Shown: positions 1-7,365, counted from the stretch's first letter. The stretch: 64,000 nucleotides of DNA from Muribaculaceae bacterium (GCA_009775265.1 VSPG01000005.1:1-64000), one strand, 5' to 3'. The notes: generated by a model not told the origin, from the sequence alone. A program made the numbers and translations.

Positions 1-109
1 AGTCTTAATGTTAGCCTTAGGCAAAGGCCGCGTAGCGGTCGCAGCCTAAGGTCTCCGCGCGCGTCATCCCCCGCGTCGAGCCGCATAGCGGCGGCTCTGC
101 CGCTGACAC
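1..109 (-). repeat. Compound-hairpin REP-like repeat, copy A
   Basis: Positions 1-98 match 2948-3045 base for base. The unit holds a long hairpin with outer arms 15-22 and 44-51 (CCTTAGGC/GCCTAAGG) enclosing a short inner hairpin at 27-41, followed by a second GC hairpin at 78-97. Compared with the copies at 3259-3394 and 48158-48288 it is inverted, so it is given minus orientation. The window starts inside it, so the left end is unknown. Confidence 0.85.
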
Positions 110-119
110 GAAAAATCTT

Positions 120-151
120 TTTGGGGGTTTCGGGCAAAACAGCTAACTTTG
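120..151 (+). promoter_or_regulatory. Bacteroidetes promoter of the esterase-recF operon
   Basis: TTTG at 120-123, a 20-base spacer and TAACTTTG at 144-151 match the TTTG-N19-21-TAnnTTTG consensus. The esterase ATG begins only 6 bases after the -7 box, so the predicted transcript start falls at or next to the start codon and the mRNA may be leaderless. Confidence 0.75.
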
Positions 152-156
152 CCAGT

Positions 157-972
157 ATGAAACGATTTTTTGTATATCTGATTGTGCTGCTTGGCGCCGC
201 TGCGGCGCAGGCGGCGAGGGTCGATACGCTCAGCGTGCCGGCCACATATATCGACAGCCCCATGCGTGTGGCTGTGGTGCTGCCCGATGCGGCTGCGGCC
301 GATTCGTCCGCACGCTTCCCCGTGGTGTACATACTCCACGGACATAGCGGCGACTACCGCACGTGGCTGAACATCACGTGTCCCGACCTGCCCGCCCTTG
401 CCGACCGCTACGGCATGGTGTTCGTGCTGCCCGACGGCCGCAATTCGTGGTATTGGGATGCGCCTGCCGACCCGCGCATGCAGATGGAATCTTTCATCAC
501 CCGCGAACTCGTGCCGGCTATGGATGCCGCGCTGCCTGTGCGCCGAGAGGCGTCGCAGCGGGCCATCACGGGGCTCAGCATGGGCGGCCATGGCGCGCTG
601 TGGCTCGCGATGCGCCATCCCGACATATTCGGCAGTGCAGGTTCGATGAGCGGCGGTGTGGACATACGCCCGTTCCCGAAAAGCTGGAACATGCCCGACC
701 GCCTGGGCGCGAAGGCCGACTATCCGCAGCGCTGGGAGGAGCACACGGTGGTGAATCTCGTGCCGACGCTCAAGCCGGGGATGCTGAACATCACCGTGGA
801 CTGCGGCACCGACGATTTCTTCGCCGGGGTGAACCGCGAGCTGCACCGCCGGCTGCTTGACGCCGGCATCCCGCACGACTATACGGAGCGCCCCGGAGGC
901 CATTCGCACGCCTATTGGGCCAATTCCATACGCTACCATCTGTTGTTTTTCAACGAGGTTTTCAGACGATGA
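157..972 (+). CDS. Secreted esterase (alpha/beta hydrolase, esterase D / tributyrin esterase-like)
   Basis: This 271-residue protein probably hydrolyses carboxylic esters outside the cytoplasm. It starts with a signal peptide (MKRFFVYLIVLLGAAAAQAA). The nucleophile elbow GLSMGGHGA lies near residue 143, with an oxyanion-type motif ILHGHSGDY near residue 57 and a late catalytic His in GGHSHAYW near residue 250, the usual Ser/Asp/His order for this family. The start at 157 is chosen because it opens the signal peptide and sits right after a good promoter. Its TGA overlaps the recF ATG (ATGA), so it is the first gene of a four-gene operon. The natural substrate is unknown; feruloyl or acetyl-xylan esters are possible because gut Bacteroidales use relatives for that. 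Confidence 0.85.
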   Translation: MKRFFVYLIVLLGAAAAQAARVDTLSVPATYIDSPMRVAVVLPDAAAADSSARFPVVYILHGHSGDYRTWLNITCPDLPALADRYGMVFVLPDGRNSWYWDAPADPRMQMESFITRELVPAMDAALPVRREASQRAITGLSMGGHGALWLAMRHPDIFGSAGSMSGGVDIRPFPKSWNMPDRLGAKADYPQRWEEHTVVNLVPTLKPGMLNITVDCGTDDFFAGVNRELHRRLLDAGIPHDYTERPGGHSHAYWANSIRYHLLFFNEVFRR

Positions 973-2072
973 TTCTGCGGTCGCTCGACATAACGAATTT
1001 CAAAAATATCGAGCGTGCGCGCCTTGAATTTTCGCCGAAGGTGAATGCGCTGCTCGGCGACAACGGCATGGGCAAGAGCAACCTGCTCGACGCAGTGCAT
1101 CTGCTCAGCTTTACAAAGAGTTTTACGGGCGCGCAGGACCAGATGCTGATACGTTCGGGCGAGGATTTCGCCATAGTGCGCGGCACATACTCGCGCATGG
1201 ATGCCGAGGAAGACATCCTTGCGGGGCTGCAGCGCGGACGCCGCAAGAGTTTCAAGCGCGGAGGCAAGGAATATGGCCGCATAAGCGCGCACATAGGCCT
1301 GCTGCCGCTTGTGATGGTGAGTCCTGCCGACATGGAGCTTATAAACGGCTCGGGCGAGGAGCGCCGTCGCTTCATGGACATGGTGATAAGCCAGACCGAT
1401 CCGCGATATCTCGACGCCGCCATGCGCTACGCGCGCATTCTCGAACAGCGCAACCGCCTGCTGCGCGACGGCGCTGCCGACCACGCTCTGTTCGAGGCCA
1501 TAGACTTCCAGCTCGACGCGGCCGCTGCGTATATCTCTGCCCGCCGCCACGAATGGACCGCCGAGCTGAGGGACATATTCTCGTTGTATTACAAAGCCAT
1601 CTCGGGCAGCGATGAGGAGCCGGGCCTGACTCTCGTGTCGCACACCGGTCCGGGATGTCCCGCGCTTGCCGACCTGCTGCGCGAGCGTTTCTCCCGCGAC
1701 AGCGCCGTGCGCCACACCACCGCCGGCCCGCACCGCGACGACCTTGAAATGACGCTCGACGGCATGCCTGTGCGCCGCACGGCCTCGCAGGGGCAGTGCA
1801 AGACATTCACCATAGCGCTGCGTCTGGCGCAATACGGCTTTCTGCGCCGCGCCTGCGGCATGTCGCCCCTGCTTCTGCTCGACGACATATTCGACAAACT
1901 TGACGCAGGGCGTGTGGGGCGCATAATAAGCACCGTTGGCGCCGACACTTTCGGCCAGATATTCATAACCGACACAAACCGCCGCCATCTTGACGAGATA
2001 GTGGCCTTCATGGGCGCCGACCACCGTCTGTGGAGCGTGGAGCACGGCAGATTCTCTGTCATCGACGGATGA
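969..2072 (+). CDS. recF: DNA replication and repair protein RecF
   Basis: RecF is an SMC-like ATPase that binds gapped DNA and helps RecO/RecR load RecA. The 367-residue length is normal. The Walker A motif GDNGMGKSN is near residue 32, the ABC-type signature TASQGQCKT is near residue 280, and Walker B with D-loop (LLLLDDIFDKLD) is near residue 305. The ATG at 969 overlaps the esterase stop, which favours it over in-frame starts inside the esterase gene. Its stop overlaps the DUF721 start in the same way. recF beside a DUF721/DciA-like gene is a common arrangement in Bacteroidetes. Confidence 0.97.
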   Translation: MILRSLDITNFKNIERARLEFSPKVNALLGDNGMGKSNLLDAVHLLSFTKSFTGAQDQMLIRSGEDFAIVRGTYSRMDAEEDILAGLQRGRRKSFKRGGKEYGRISAHIGLLPLVMVSPADMELINGSGEERRRFMDMVISQTDPRYLDAAMRYARILEQRNRLLRDGAADHALFEAIDFQLDAAAAYISARRHEWTAELRDIFSLYYKAISGSDEEPGLTLVSHTGPGCPALADLLRERFSRDSAVRHTTAGPHRDDLEMTLDGMPVRRTASQGQCKTFTIALRLAQYGFLRRACGMSPLLLLDDIFDKLDAGRVGRIISTVGADTFGQIFITDTNRRHLDEIVAFMGADHRLWSVEHGRFSVIDG

Positions 2073-2359
2073 AGCACCGCGAAGCCATAGCCATAGGGCC
2101 GCTTATCGACAGACTTATCGACAGCTGCGGAGCGCGCTCCACTTTCGAGCAGCAGCGTGTGTGCTATCTGTGGCCGGAAGTGATGGGACCCGCCATCAAC
2201 CGCCGCACGGCGCGCCGCTGGATGGACGGCGGCACGATGCACGTAGTCATCACTTCGGCTCCGCTCAAGAGCGAGCTCGGCATGATGCGTTCTGCCATAA
2301 TCGCCCGCCTCAACGAGGCTGCCGGCAAAGACATAGTAACCTCAATAGTTTTCCATTAA
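2069..2359 (+). CDS. DUF721 family protein (DciA-like)
   Basis: A 96-residue basic protein of the DUF721 family. Relatives called DciA recruit or load the replicative helicase DnaB in bacteria lacking DnaC. The family pattern is visible as a WPEVMGP block near residue 35, a T-R-W stretch and a hydrophobic strand V-V-I-T-S followed by a K-S-E-L motif. The ATG at 2069 overlaps the recF TGA, and its TAA shares one base with the next ATG (TAATG). The pairing with recF supports a role in DNA replication. The DciA function is inferred from the family and not tested in this lineage as far as I can tell. Confidence 0.85.
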   Translation: MKHREAIAIGPLIDRLIDSCGARSTFEQQRVCYLWPEVMGPAINRRTARRWMDGGTMHVVITSAPLKSELGMMRSAIIARLNEAAGKDIVTSIVFH

Positions 2360-2802
2360 TGAGCAACTCCCGCATACCATCTCCCTCGTTCTCTTTCCGC
2401 CATCATTATCCCGTGCAGCTCCGCATTCTCGACATTGACGCCATGGGCCACGTGAACAACGCCATTTATTTCCAGCTGATGGATCTTGCGAAAATGCACT
2501 ATTTCACAGCTCTCGGAGGCGTGTTCGACGGCAAGGAGGAGAGCCTGGTGATAGTGAATGTGAACTGTAATTTCTATTCTCCGGCCTATTTCACAGAGAA
2601 CATCGAAGTGCTCACGGGCGTAGAGTCCATCGGCGACAAATCGCTGCGTCTGGAGCAGCGTGTCGTTAATGCCGACACTGGCGATGTGAAGTGCGTGTGC
2701 CACACCGTCATGGCCGCTTTCGACCCCGTGGCTGTCCGTGCCATCCCCGTTTCCGGCATGTGGCGCAGCCGCATCGGCGAATTCGAAGGGCGTGATATGT
2801 AA
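2359..2802 (+). CDS. Acyl-CoA thioesterase, 4-hydroxybenzoyl-CoA thioesterase (hot-dog) family
   Basis: A 147-residue hot-dog fold protein that probably hydrolyses acyl-CoA or acyl-ACP thioesters in the cytoplasm. The family motif DIDAMGHVNNAIYF is near residue 25, with the catalytic Asp in the DAMGHVNN core, followed by the Y-x-x-P-x-x-F/Y pattern (NFYSPAYF) typical of YbgC/FcbC-like enzymes. It ends the esterase-recF-DUF721 operon, sharing one base with the DUF721 stop. Nothing in the context fixes the substrate. Repeat copy B begins six bases after the stop. Confidence 0.88.
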   Translation: MSNSRIPSPSFSFRHHYPVQLRILDIDAMGHVNNAIYFQLMDLAKMHYFTALGGVFDGKEESLVIVNVNCNFYSPAYFTENIEVLTGVESIGDKSLRLEQRVVNADTGDVKCVCHTVMAAFDPVAVRAIPVSGMWRSRIGEFEGRDM

Positions 2803-2807
2803 TCCTT

Positions 2808-2930
2808 GGCAGCCGCGTCAGCGGCAAGTCTGAATGTTAGCCTTAGGCAAAGGCCGCGTGGCAGTCGCAACCTAAGGTTTCCGCGCTCGTCATCCCCCTA
2901 CTCGTGGAGTTGTAGGCGCATAGCGCCAAG
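2808..2930 (-). repeat. Compound-hairpin REP-like repeat, copy B (diverged)
   Basis: Begins with GCCGCGTCAGCGGC (2812-2825, a 5-bp stem with GTCA loop), followed by the long hairpin with outer arms 2841-2848 and 2870-2877 (one closing pair lost) and a further hairpin GGCGCATAGCGCC at 2915-2927. It has base changes relative to copies A and C, including a weakened inner hairpin. It directly abuts copy C, forming a direct tandem pair. Confidence 0.8.
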
Positions 2931-3045
2931 CAGCCGCGTCAGCGGCAAGTCTTAATGTTAGCCTTAGGCAAAGGCCGCGTAGCGGTCGCAGCCTAAGGTC
3001 TCCGCGCGCGTCATCCCCCGCGTCGAGCCGCATAGCGGCGGCTCT
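2931..3045 (-). repeat. Compound-hairpin REP-like repeat, copy C
   Basis: 2948-3045 is identical to 1-98. The copy carries the GCCGC-GTCA-GCGGC hairpin, the long hairpin with outer arms 2962-2969 and 2991-2998, and the GC hairpin at 3025-3044. Its right edge lies 22 bases before the transposase remnant. It is inverted relative to copy D on the other side of that remnant. Confidence 0.85.
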
Positions 3046-3067
3046 AACACATAATGCGTCTGTATGC

Positions 3068-3253
3068 TGGAAACCCAGGCAACGCGGTTACGGCGCGTTT
3101 TCCTATTCGCATTCGCATATAGAAGCTGTCAAGCGTTATATCCGGAATCAGACCGAACACCATAAGCAGATTAGCTTCAAGGATGAGCTTGTGCATATTC
3201 TGGAATGTTTCGGCATGGATTTCGACGAACGCTATTTGTTTGACGAGGTGTGA
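3068..3253 (+). pseudogene. 3' fragment of a Y1 (IS200-like) REP-associated transposase
   Basis: The plus-strand frame ending in TGA at 3251-3253 reads as the last ~61 codons of a bacterial IS200-like Y1 transposase of the REP-associated (RAYT) type. The block W-x5-GYGAFSYS is followed by VKRYIRNQTEHHK, where the family has its catalytic Tyr and the Y-x-x-NQ-x-x-HH signature, and then a C-terminal DERYLF motif. No start codon or HUH (His-hydrophobic-His) segment remains, because repeat copy C takes that place, so the gene is truncated at its 5' side and should be inactive. Y1 transposases of this kind act on hairpins in REP repeats, which fits the hairpin repeats on both sides. The minus-strand ORF over the same bases is a shadow. 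Confidence 0.8.
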
Positions 3254-3258
3254 TGTGT

Positions 3259-3394
3259 CAGCAGAGCCGCCGCTACGCGGCTTCATCCTGTGTGCGAGAC
3301 CGCCTGTTTACCCCGAGCTGCGACCGCTATGCGGCCATTGCTCGGGGCTAACATTCAGACTTGCCGCTGACGCGGCTGCTCGGCGCTACGCGCC
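3259..3394 (+). repeat. Compound-hairpin REP-like repeat, copy D
   Basis: Opposite orientation to copies A-C. It contains a GAGCCGC...GCGGCTTC hairpin near 3264-3285, the long hairpin with outer arms 3311-3318 (CCCCGAGC) and 3340-3347 (GCTCGGGG), the GCCGC-TGAC-GCGGC hairpin at 3363-3376 and GGCGCTACGCGCC at 3382-3394. The outer arms differ from those of A and C at four positions, each compensated on the partner strand. It starts six bases after the transposase stop. Confidence 0.8.
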
Positions 3395-3450
3395 ATTCCC
3401 GCCCCTCTTGCCAGTCATGCTCCCTCTCCATTCCCTCATGCGTTCGTGGT

Positions 3451-3498
3451 AGCGTGGCATCCCCCTGCTTGTGGAGGTGTAAGGGCGTAGCGGTATAT
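3451..3498. repeat. Fragment of the same repeat family
   Basis: The stretch GGCATCCCCCTGCTTGTGG followed by AGGTGTAAGGGCGTAGCG resembles the spacer of copy B at 2891-2926 (CATCCCCCTACTCGTGGAG, then TTGTAGGCGCATAGCG). It looks like a worn remnant of the family. Together with copies B, C and D it accounts for most of the gene-poor interval 2803-3558; the rest (3395-3450 and 3499-3558) shows only a weak terminator-like hairpin near 3505-3535 downstream of the next minus-strand gene. Confidence 0.5.
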
Positions 3499-3558
3499 GT
3501 TCCATAAGAAAACCGGAGCCGCGTGGCTGCGTTTTAATACGTGATAGTGCTGCGTAGC

Positions 3559-4497
3559 TCAGAGTTGCATTCTGTAGGAGGTGTAGACTGTGCAGCGGCC
3601 GCCGAGACCCGCTTTCTGCGCGTCGAGGCCCTCGTTGAGATAATGGCCGCCCTGTTCGCAGGACGTGCCGATGTCGAACCACTCCATTCCGTCGCAGTCG
3701 TTGTCCATGATGTAGGCGTATAGCGCAGGCAGAAGGCGCATGCGCCGTGCCGTGGGGCCGGCTGCCGTGTATTGCGCATGGGCTACCGTTCCGCAGCGGT
3801 ACACCACCACTCCGGCCTCCACGCGGCCTTCCACGCTGGCCGTGTAGAGCCGTATTTCGTCGGGGAAACGGTCGTGGAGCAGCAGCATCTCGTCGAGAGA
3901 GTGCACGGGGCGGGCGTTGTGGTGCCGGGCAAGAACGTCCTCCAGCACTCCCCAGAAAGCTTTGAAATCGTGGCTGCGGCCGAACACGGCTCCGCTGCGC
4001 ATGGCGCGGTTTATGGCATTCTTGCTTCCGTGGTCGAACAGACGCGGACGCCGGAGGTCTATTGTGGAGGATGCGCCCACGGCATCGGCCACGGCTCCGT
4101 TGCGCCACAGCGCGTATATGTCGTCCTCGGCAGGGACGCTGTGGTAGATGTGCGGCACGGGTCGGTAGACGAGTGTGGCGAATCCTGCTGCCCGCAGGAA
4201 TGAACGCATGTCGGCGAACAGTCCGAGCATCGTGGCAGCCGTGAATCGGCGTGCAGGCGTGAGCCAACCGCCGTAGGTGAGGCCGCGGTGGCTCACGAGA
4301 GTGCCGCCTTCGGCGTTGGCAGGCAACAGAGCCAGGATGCGTCCGTCGTCGCCGCGTGCTATTAGGGAGTGGTCCGTGAAGCGGTCGGCGTGGTAGTCCA
4401 TATAACCCCGCCTGTGCAGGAATGTGGCATTGCGCGCCGTCGCTGCAAACTCGTCCCATTCCGGCTGCATGGCCGGTGTGTAGCGTTCTATCGTCAT
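3559..4497 (-). CDS. FemAB/GNAT-like acyltransferase
   Basis: A 312-residue protein that reads as two GNAT-type halves in the manner of FemAB-like proteins. The N-terminal part has a R-N-A-T-F-L-H-R-R-G-Y-M pattern near residue 22, as in FemAB-type acyltransferases. The C-terminal half has EAGVVVYRCG, AQYTAAG and a late EWFDIGTSCEQGG segment, where these proteins bind the acyl donor. The family transfers aminoacyl or acetyl groups to cell-envelope or sugar substrates; the substrate here cannot be told. It is the last gene of the HAD-ribF-B3/4-Sua5 operon, overlapping the Sua5-like stop by ATGA. No signal peptide or membrane segment is visible. Confidence 0.7.
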   Translation of the reverse strand: MTIERYTPAMQPEWDEFAATARNATFLHRRGYMDYHADRFTDHSLIARGDDGRILALLPANAEGGTLVSHRGLTYGGWLTPARRFTAATMLGLFADMRSFLRAAGFATLVYRPVPHIYHSVPAEDDIYALWRNGAVADAVGASSTIDLRRPRLFDHGSKNAINRAMRSGAVFGRSHDFKAFWGVLEDVLARHHNARPVHSLDEMLLLHDRFPDEIRLYTASVEGRVEAGVVVYRCGTVAHAQYTAAGPTARRMRLLPALYAYIMDNDCDGMEWFDIGTSCEQGGHYLNEGLDAQKAGLGGRCTVYTSYRMQL

Positions 4498-5102
4498 CCT
4501 TCGAACGGGACTGCGCCCTCGCGCACCGTTTCGGGCGCGGAGCTGTCGGTGAGGTCTACTATGGTGGAAGGCACCGTGCCGCCGTGGCCGCCGTCGATGA
4601 GCACTTCCGCCGCCGTGGCATAGTGCATGGCTATGCTGTCCGGTTCCTCCAGTTCCTCTGGGTCATCAAGCCTTACGGATGTGCACAGCAGCGGGCTGCC
4701 GGTTTCGGCGGCGAGCGCGCGGGCTATGTCGTTGTCGGGCACGCGCAGGCCTATCGTTTTGCGGCCTTTGAATGCTTTGGGCAGGCGCAGGGCCGACGGC
4801 AGCAGGAATGTGAAAGGCCCCGGCAGATAGTGGCGCAGCACGCGGAAGGCGCCGTTGTCGATGCGCACGTAGTCCGATGCCTGGCTGAGGTCGGCGCAGA
4901 GCAGCGACAGCGGGCGCGAGTCCGGCTCTATGCCTTTTATGCGGCACATGCGCTCGATGGCGCGGTGGTTGAGGGCGTCGCAGCCCAGGGCGTAGAGCGT
5001 GTCGGTTGGGAATATCACCACTCCGCCGTCGCGTATGGTGGCTGCGGCTTCCGCGATGTGGCGGCTGTCGACTTGTCCGGGGTATATCTTCAGTATTTTC
5101 AT
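4494..5102 (-). CDS. Sua5/YciO/YrdC family protein (threonylcarbamoyl-AMP synthase-like)
   Basis: A 202-residue YrdC-fold protein. The family makes threonylcarbamoyl-AMP from threonine, bicarbonate and ATP for the t6A modification of tRNA; YciO-type members may have a related but distinct role. The binding-site block IFPTDTLYALGCDA is near residue 31, then RIKGIEPDSRPLSLL near residue 54, and a LPGPFTFLLP strand near residue 90. The RxKxR-like pattern and short length resemble YciO more than long Sua5 proteins. The start at 5102 overlaps the stop of the B3/4 gene; the longer in-frame start would overlap it by hundreds of bases and lacks conservation. Confidence 0.85.
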   Translation of the reverse strand: MKILKIYPGQVDSRHIAEAAATIRDGGVVIFPTDTLYALGCDALNHRAIERMCRIKGIEPDSRPLSLLCADLSQASDYVRIDNGAFRVLRHYLPGPFTFLLPSALRLPKAFKGRKTIGLRVPDNDIARALAAETGSPLLCTSVRLDDPEELEEPDSIAMHYATAAEVLIDGGHGGTVPSTIVDLTDSSAPETVREGAVPFEG

Positions 5103-5773
5103 GGCACAGGGCTGTAGGAGTGAGTCGTGATTTCGCGTGCGCCGGCATAGGCCGTGAGCAGCCGCTCGAGCAGGGCTTCGAACGCCTCGGAGTCCATTTC
5201 CGACGGGCCGTATATGTTCACCGTCATGAGCAGGCGCGATGTGGTCTCCGACATCTTTGTGCGGTCGTTGTCGCTCGTGGGCGTGCCTATGCCTCCTGCG
5301 GCGTCGCGCCATACGGGCAGTCCTTCGATGTTGAGCTGCCCGCGGCCTATCGCTTCGTACGGCTCGCCGGCGCATCCGCGGCCGAGACGCAGAGCGGAGC
5401 CCTGCACGGCGTCGGCGTCGAATCCGCCTATGCTGTGGCCGGAGCGCAGCGACAGCAGGTTGATGAGGTCGACGAGAGCCGTGGTGCGGTAAAGTTCCAG
5501 TCCTTTGACTGCGCGCCGGCACAGGGCTTCTGCCGACGGCCGGTAGCGGTTGGGGTCTTTGCCGAGAGCTTTGTAGGCGGCGCGTGTGGCGGCTATGGCC
5601 GGCCGCTTGTTCACGGCCTCGATGGGCATTCCGGCCATTTCCGCGCAGGCGTCTGTGAGTTCCTGCCAAAGGGCGTCGGGGGTAGGGGAGTTCGTGACTT
5701 CCGCCTCCGCCACCAGCACCCGCAGCGCGGGAGCGGCGGCGCGTATTTCGTCGGAAAAACTTATCTGCATCAT
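5099..5773 (-). CDS. B3/4 domain protein (PheRS beta-like)
   Basis: A 224-residue stand-alone B3/4 domain, the fold that edits misacylated tRNA in the phenylalanyl-tRNA synthetase beta subunit. Family marks are the segment YKALGKDPNRYRPSAEAL near residue 90, LVDLINLLSLRSGHSIGGFD near residue 125 and a late GNAT-free strand with TVNIYGP. Stand-alone members are suspected to edit or bind tRNA-like or amino-acid substrates, but function is not settled. It overlaps both neighbours by four bases (ATGA). The link with a t6A-type YrdC protein downstream hints at translation quality control, which is inference. Confidence 0.8.
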   Translation of the reverse strand: MMQISFSDEIRAAAPALRVLVAEAEVTNSPTPDALWQELTDACAEMAGMPIEAVNKRPAIAATRAAYKALGKDPNRYRPSAEALCRRAVKGLELYRTTALVDLINLLSLRSGHSIGGFDADAVQGSALRLGRGCAGEPYEAIGRGQLNIEGLPVWRDAAGGIGTPTSDNDRTKMSETTSRLLMTVNIYGPSEMDSEAFEALLERLLTAYAGAREITTHSYSPVP

Positions 5774-6672
5774 TTCTTCGTCAGGGTTCTTATGGCGTTT
5801 TCGCGGTCGGCTGCGAGCTGCGAGGCGAGCTCGTCGACGGATGCGAACGTGCGCTCGTCGCGCAGGCGTCTCACGAACGATATTACCATGCGCCGGTCAT
5901 ACATTTCGGCGTCGGCGCCTATAAGGTGCGCTTCGATGCTGAGCGGCGCGTCCGACGTCCGGTCCACTGTGGGTCTGTGCCCTATGTTGACCATGGCCGG
6001 GAATGTGCCGATGCTGTCGACTGATGCCGTCGCTGCGTACACTCCCGTGGCGGGAAGCAGCTTGCAGGGGTCGGGGGAGAGGTTTGCGGTAGGAAAGCCT
6101 ATCGTGCGGCCGAGTTTGCGTCCGTGGGCCACGGTGCCTCCCACGCTGTAGCGGCGGCCGAGCATATCGGCCGCTTTCTCCGTCAGTCCGCCGCTTATGA
6201 GGCGGCGCAGTTCCGAACTCGACGCAGTGGTGGAGTCGATGCGCAGCGGAGCCACGTGCACTACGCGCACGCCGAGTCGCTCGCCCAATTCGTCGTAGGA
6301 GCGGCGGTCGCGCGGCCCGTCGCATCCGAAGCGGTTGTCGTAGCCCATCACCATGGTGCCTACGTCCAAATCGTCGCGCAGGCGGCGCAGGAATTCCTCT
6401 GCCGGAATGCCGCGAGCCTCGTTGAAATCGAGCATGCGCACGTCGGCCGTGGGGAGGTGTTCGCGTATCAGCGCCTCTTTTTCGGCGGCGGTGGTGAGTA
6501 GCGGCGGTGCGTCGGCCGGACGCAGCTGCGACAGGGGATGGCCGGCGAATGTGAGCACGACAGGGCGGCCGCCCGAGCCGGTGGCGTGCGTGAGTATCGT
6601 GTCGAGGATGTCGCAGTGGCCGCGGTGCACCCCGTCGAACATACCCACGGCGGCTGCGTTGTGTGGCGTCAT
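5770..6672 (-). CDS. ribF: Bifunctional riboflavin kinase / FAD synthetase RibF
   Basis: A 300-residue bifunctional enzyme that phosphorylates riboflavin to FMN and adenylates FMN to FAD. The N-terminal nucleotidyltransferase carries GMFDGVHRGH near residue 10, the (H/T)xGH-type site. The C-terminal kinase has VAHGRKLGRTIGFPTANL near residue 180, including the PTAN motif. Length is at the short end of the normal 300-315. The start at 6672 shares one base with the HAD gene stop (TGATG); the longer frame reading into the HAD gene is not homologous. Supplying flavin cofactors is a housekeeping role unrelated to its operon partners. Confidence 0.95.
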   Translation of the reverse strand: MTPHNAAAVGMFDGVHRGHCDILDTILTHATGSGGRPVVLTFAGHPLSQLRPADAPPLLTTAAEKEALIREHLPTADVRMLDFNEARGIPAEEFLRRLRDDLDVGTMVMGYDNRFGCDGPRDRRSYDELGERLGVRVVHVAPLRIDSTTASSSELRRLISGGLTEKAADMLGRRYSVGGTVAHGRKLGRTIGFPTANLSPDPCKLLPATGVYAATASVDSIGTFPAMVNIGHRPTVDRTSDAPLSIEAHLIGADAEMYDRRMVISFVRRLRDERTFASVDELASQLAADRENAIRTLTKK

Positions 6673-7301
6673 CACAGGCCTGCTTCCTTTAATATGTCGG
6701 TGAACTCTCGTCCTGGCGCCACATGCAGCCCTGCGAAGCCAAGGCTGCGCGCGGCCTCCACGTTGGCCTCGCTGTCGTCGAGAAACACGGTCTGCGCGGG
6801 AACGATGCCCAGCTTGCGCTCGGCGTAGCGGAATATGTCGGCGCCCGGTTTCAGCGCTTTTGCCTCGAAGGACGTGACTGTGCCGTCGAAATAGTCGCCC
6901 ATCTCCAGTCCTTCCGCGCGGAATGCCGATGCTATGCGCGAATGCCACATCACGGAATTGGTGTTGCTCAGCAGATATATGCCGTAGCTGCTCCGCAGGC
7001 TGCGGAGCGCCTGCAGCCGCCTCAGGGGGATGCCTGTCAGGAATGCGTTGAACGCACGGTCTATCTGTCCGTCGGTCACAGGCGTGTCTGTCCCTATTAT
7101 GGATTTTATCCGGCAGCGGAACTCATCGGGTTCTATAGCTCCGGCTTCAAGAGCCTCGAACGGCCCCTTCTGCCCGTAATCGCCAAGATAGTCGGCGGCA
7201 TTGCGCATGCCGAGCCGTTCGAACGACCTCACGCAGCGCATGCGGTCGATGTCCATGATGACGCCGCCGAGGTCGAATAGCAGATTTTTTATGTCGGACA
7301 T
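6672..7301 (-). CDS. HAD superfamily phosphatase (HAD-IA)
   Basis: A 209-residue HAD hydrolase. Motif I, FDLGGVIMDID, is at residues 9-19, where the second Asp is replaced by Gly as in YihX-like HAD-IA phosphatases; motif II is LLSNTN near residue 108, and motif III/IV is K-P-G-A-D-I-F near residue 150 plus FLDDSEANV near residue 172. It probably dephosphorylates a small sugar phosphate or nucleotide. The start at 7301 is preferred to the in-frame ATG at 7409, because that one lies upstream of a good promoter and inside the tRNA terminator. First gene of the operon that runs to 3559. Confidence 0.88.
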   Translation of the reverse strand: MSDIKNLLFDLGGVIMDIDRMRCVRSFERLGMRNAADYLGDYGQKGPFEALEAGAIEPDEFRCRIKSIIGTDTPVTDGQIDRAFNAFLTGIPLRRLQALRSLRSSYGIYLLSNTNSVMWHSRIASAFRAEGLEMGDYFDGTVTSFEAKALKPGADIFRYAERKLGIVPAQTVFLDDSEANVEAARSLGFAGLHVAPGREFTDILKEAGL

Positions 7302-7333
7302 AGACAAACTCTGAATATTGGTGTAATCGACTG

Positions 7334-7365
7334 CAAAATTACCCAAAAAAACGCGCAGCCACAAA
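7334..7365 (-). promoter_or_regulatory. Promoter of the HAD-ribF operon
   Basis: On the minus strand: TTTG (complement of 7362-7365), 20-base spacer, TAATTTTG (complement of 7334-7341). The expected leader is about 27 bases. The -33 element overlaps the T-run of the tRNA-Asp terminator, so transcription restarts immediately where the tRNA transcript ends. Confidence 0.75.

Noticed and set aside
3044..3286. 80-codon minus-strand ORF in the repeat region
   Set aside because: The plus strand of the same bases reads as a Y1 transposase C-terminus with a clear signature; the minus frame is its shadow.
2808..3394. CRISPR array or tandem satellite
   Set aside because: Units are not evenly spaced, there are no unique spacers of constant length, copies occur in both orientations and no cas genes are present.
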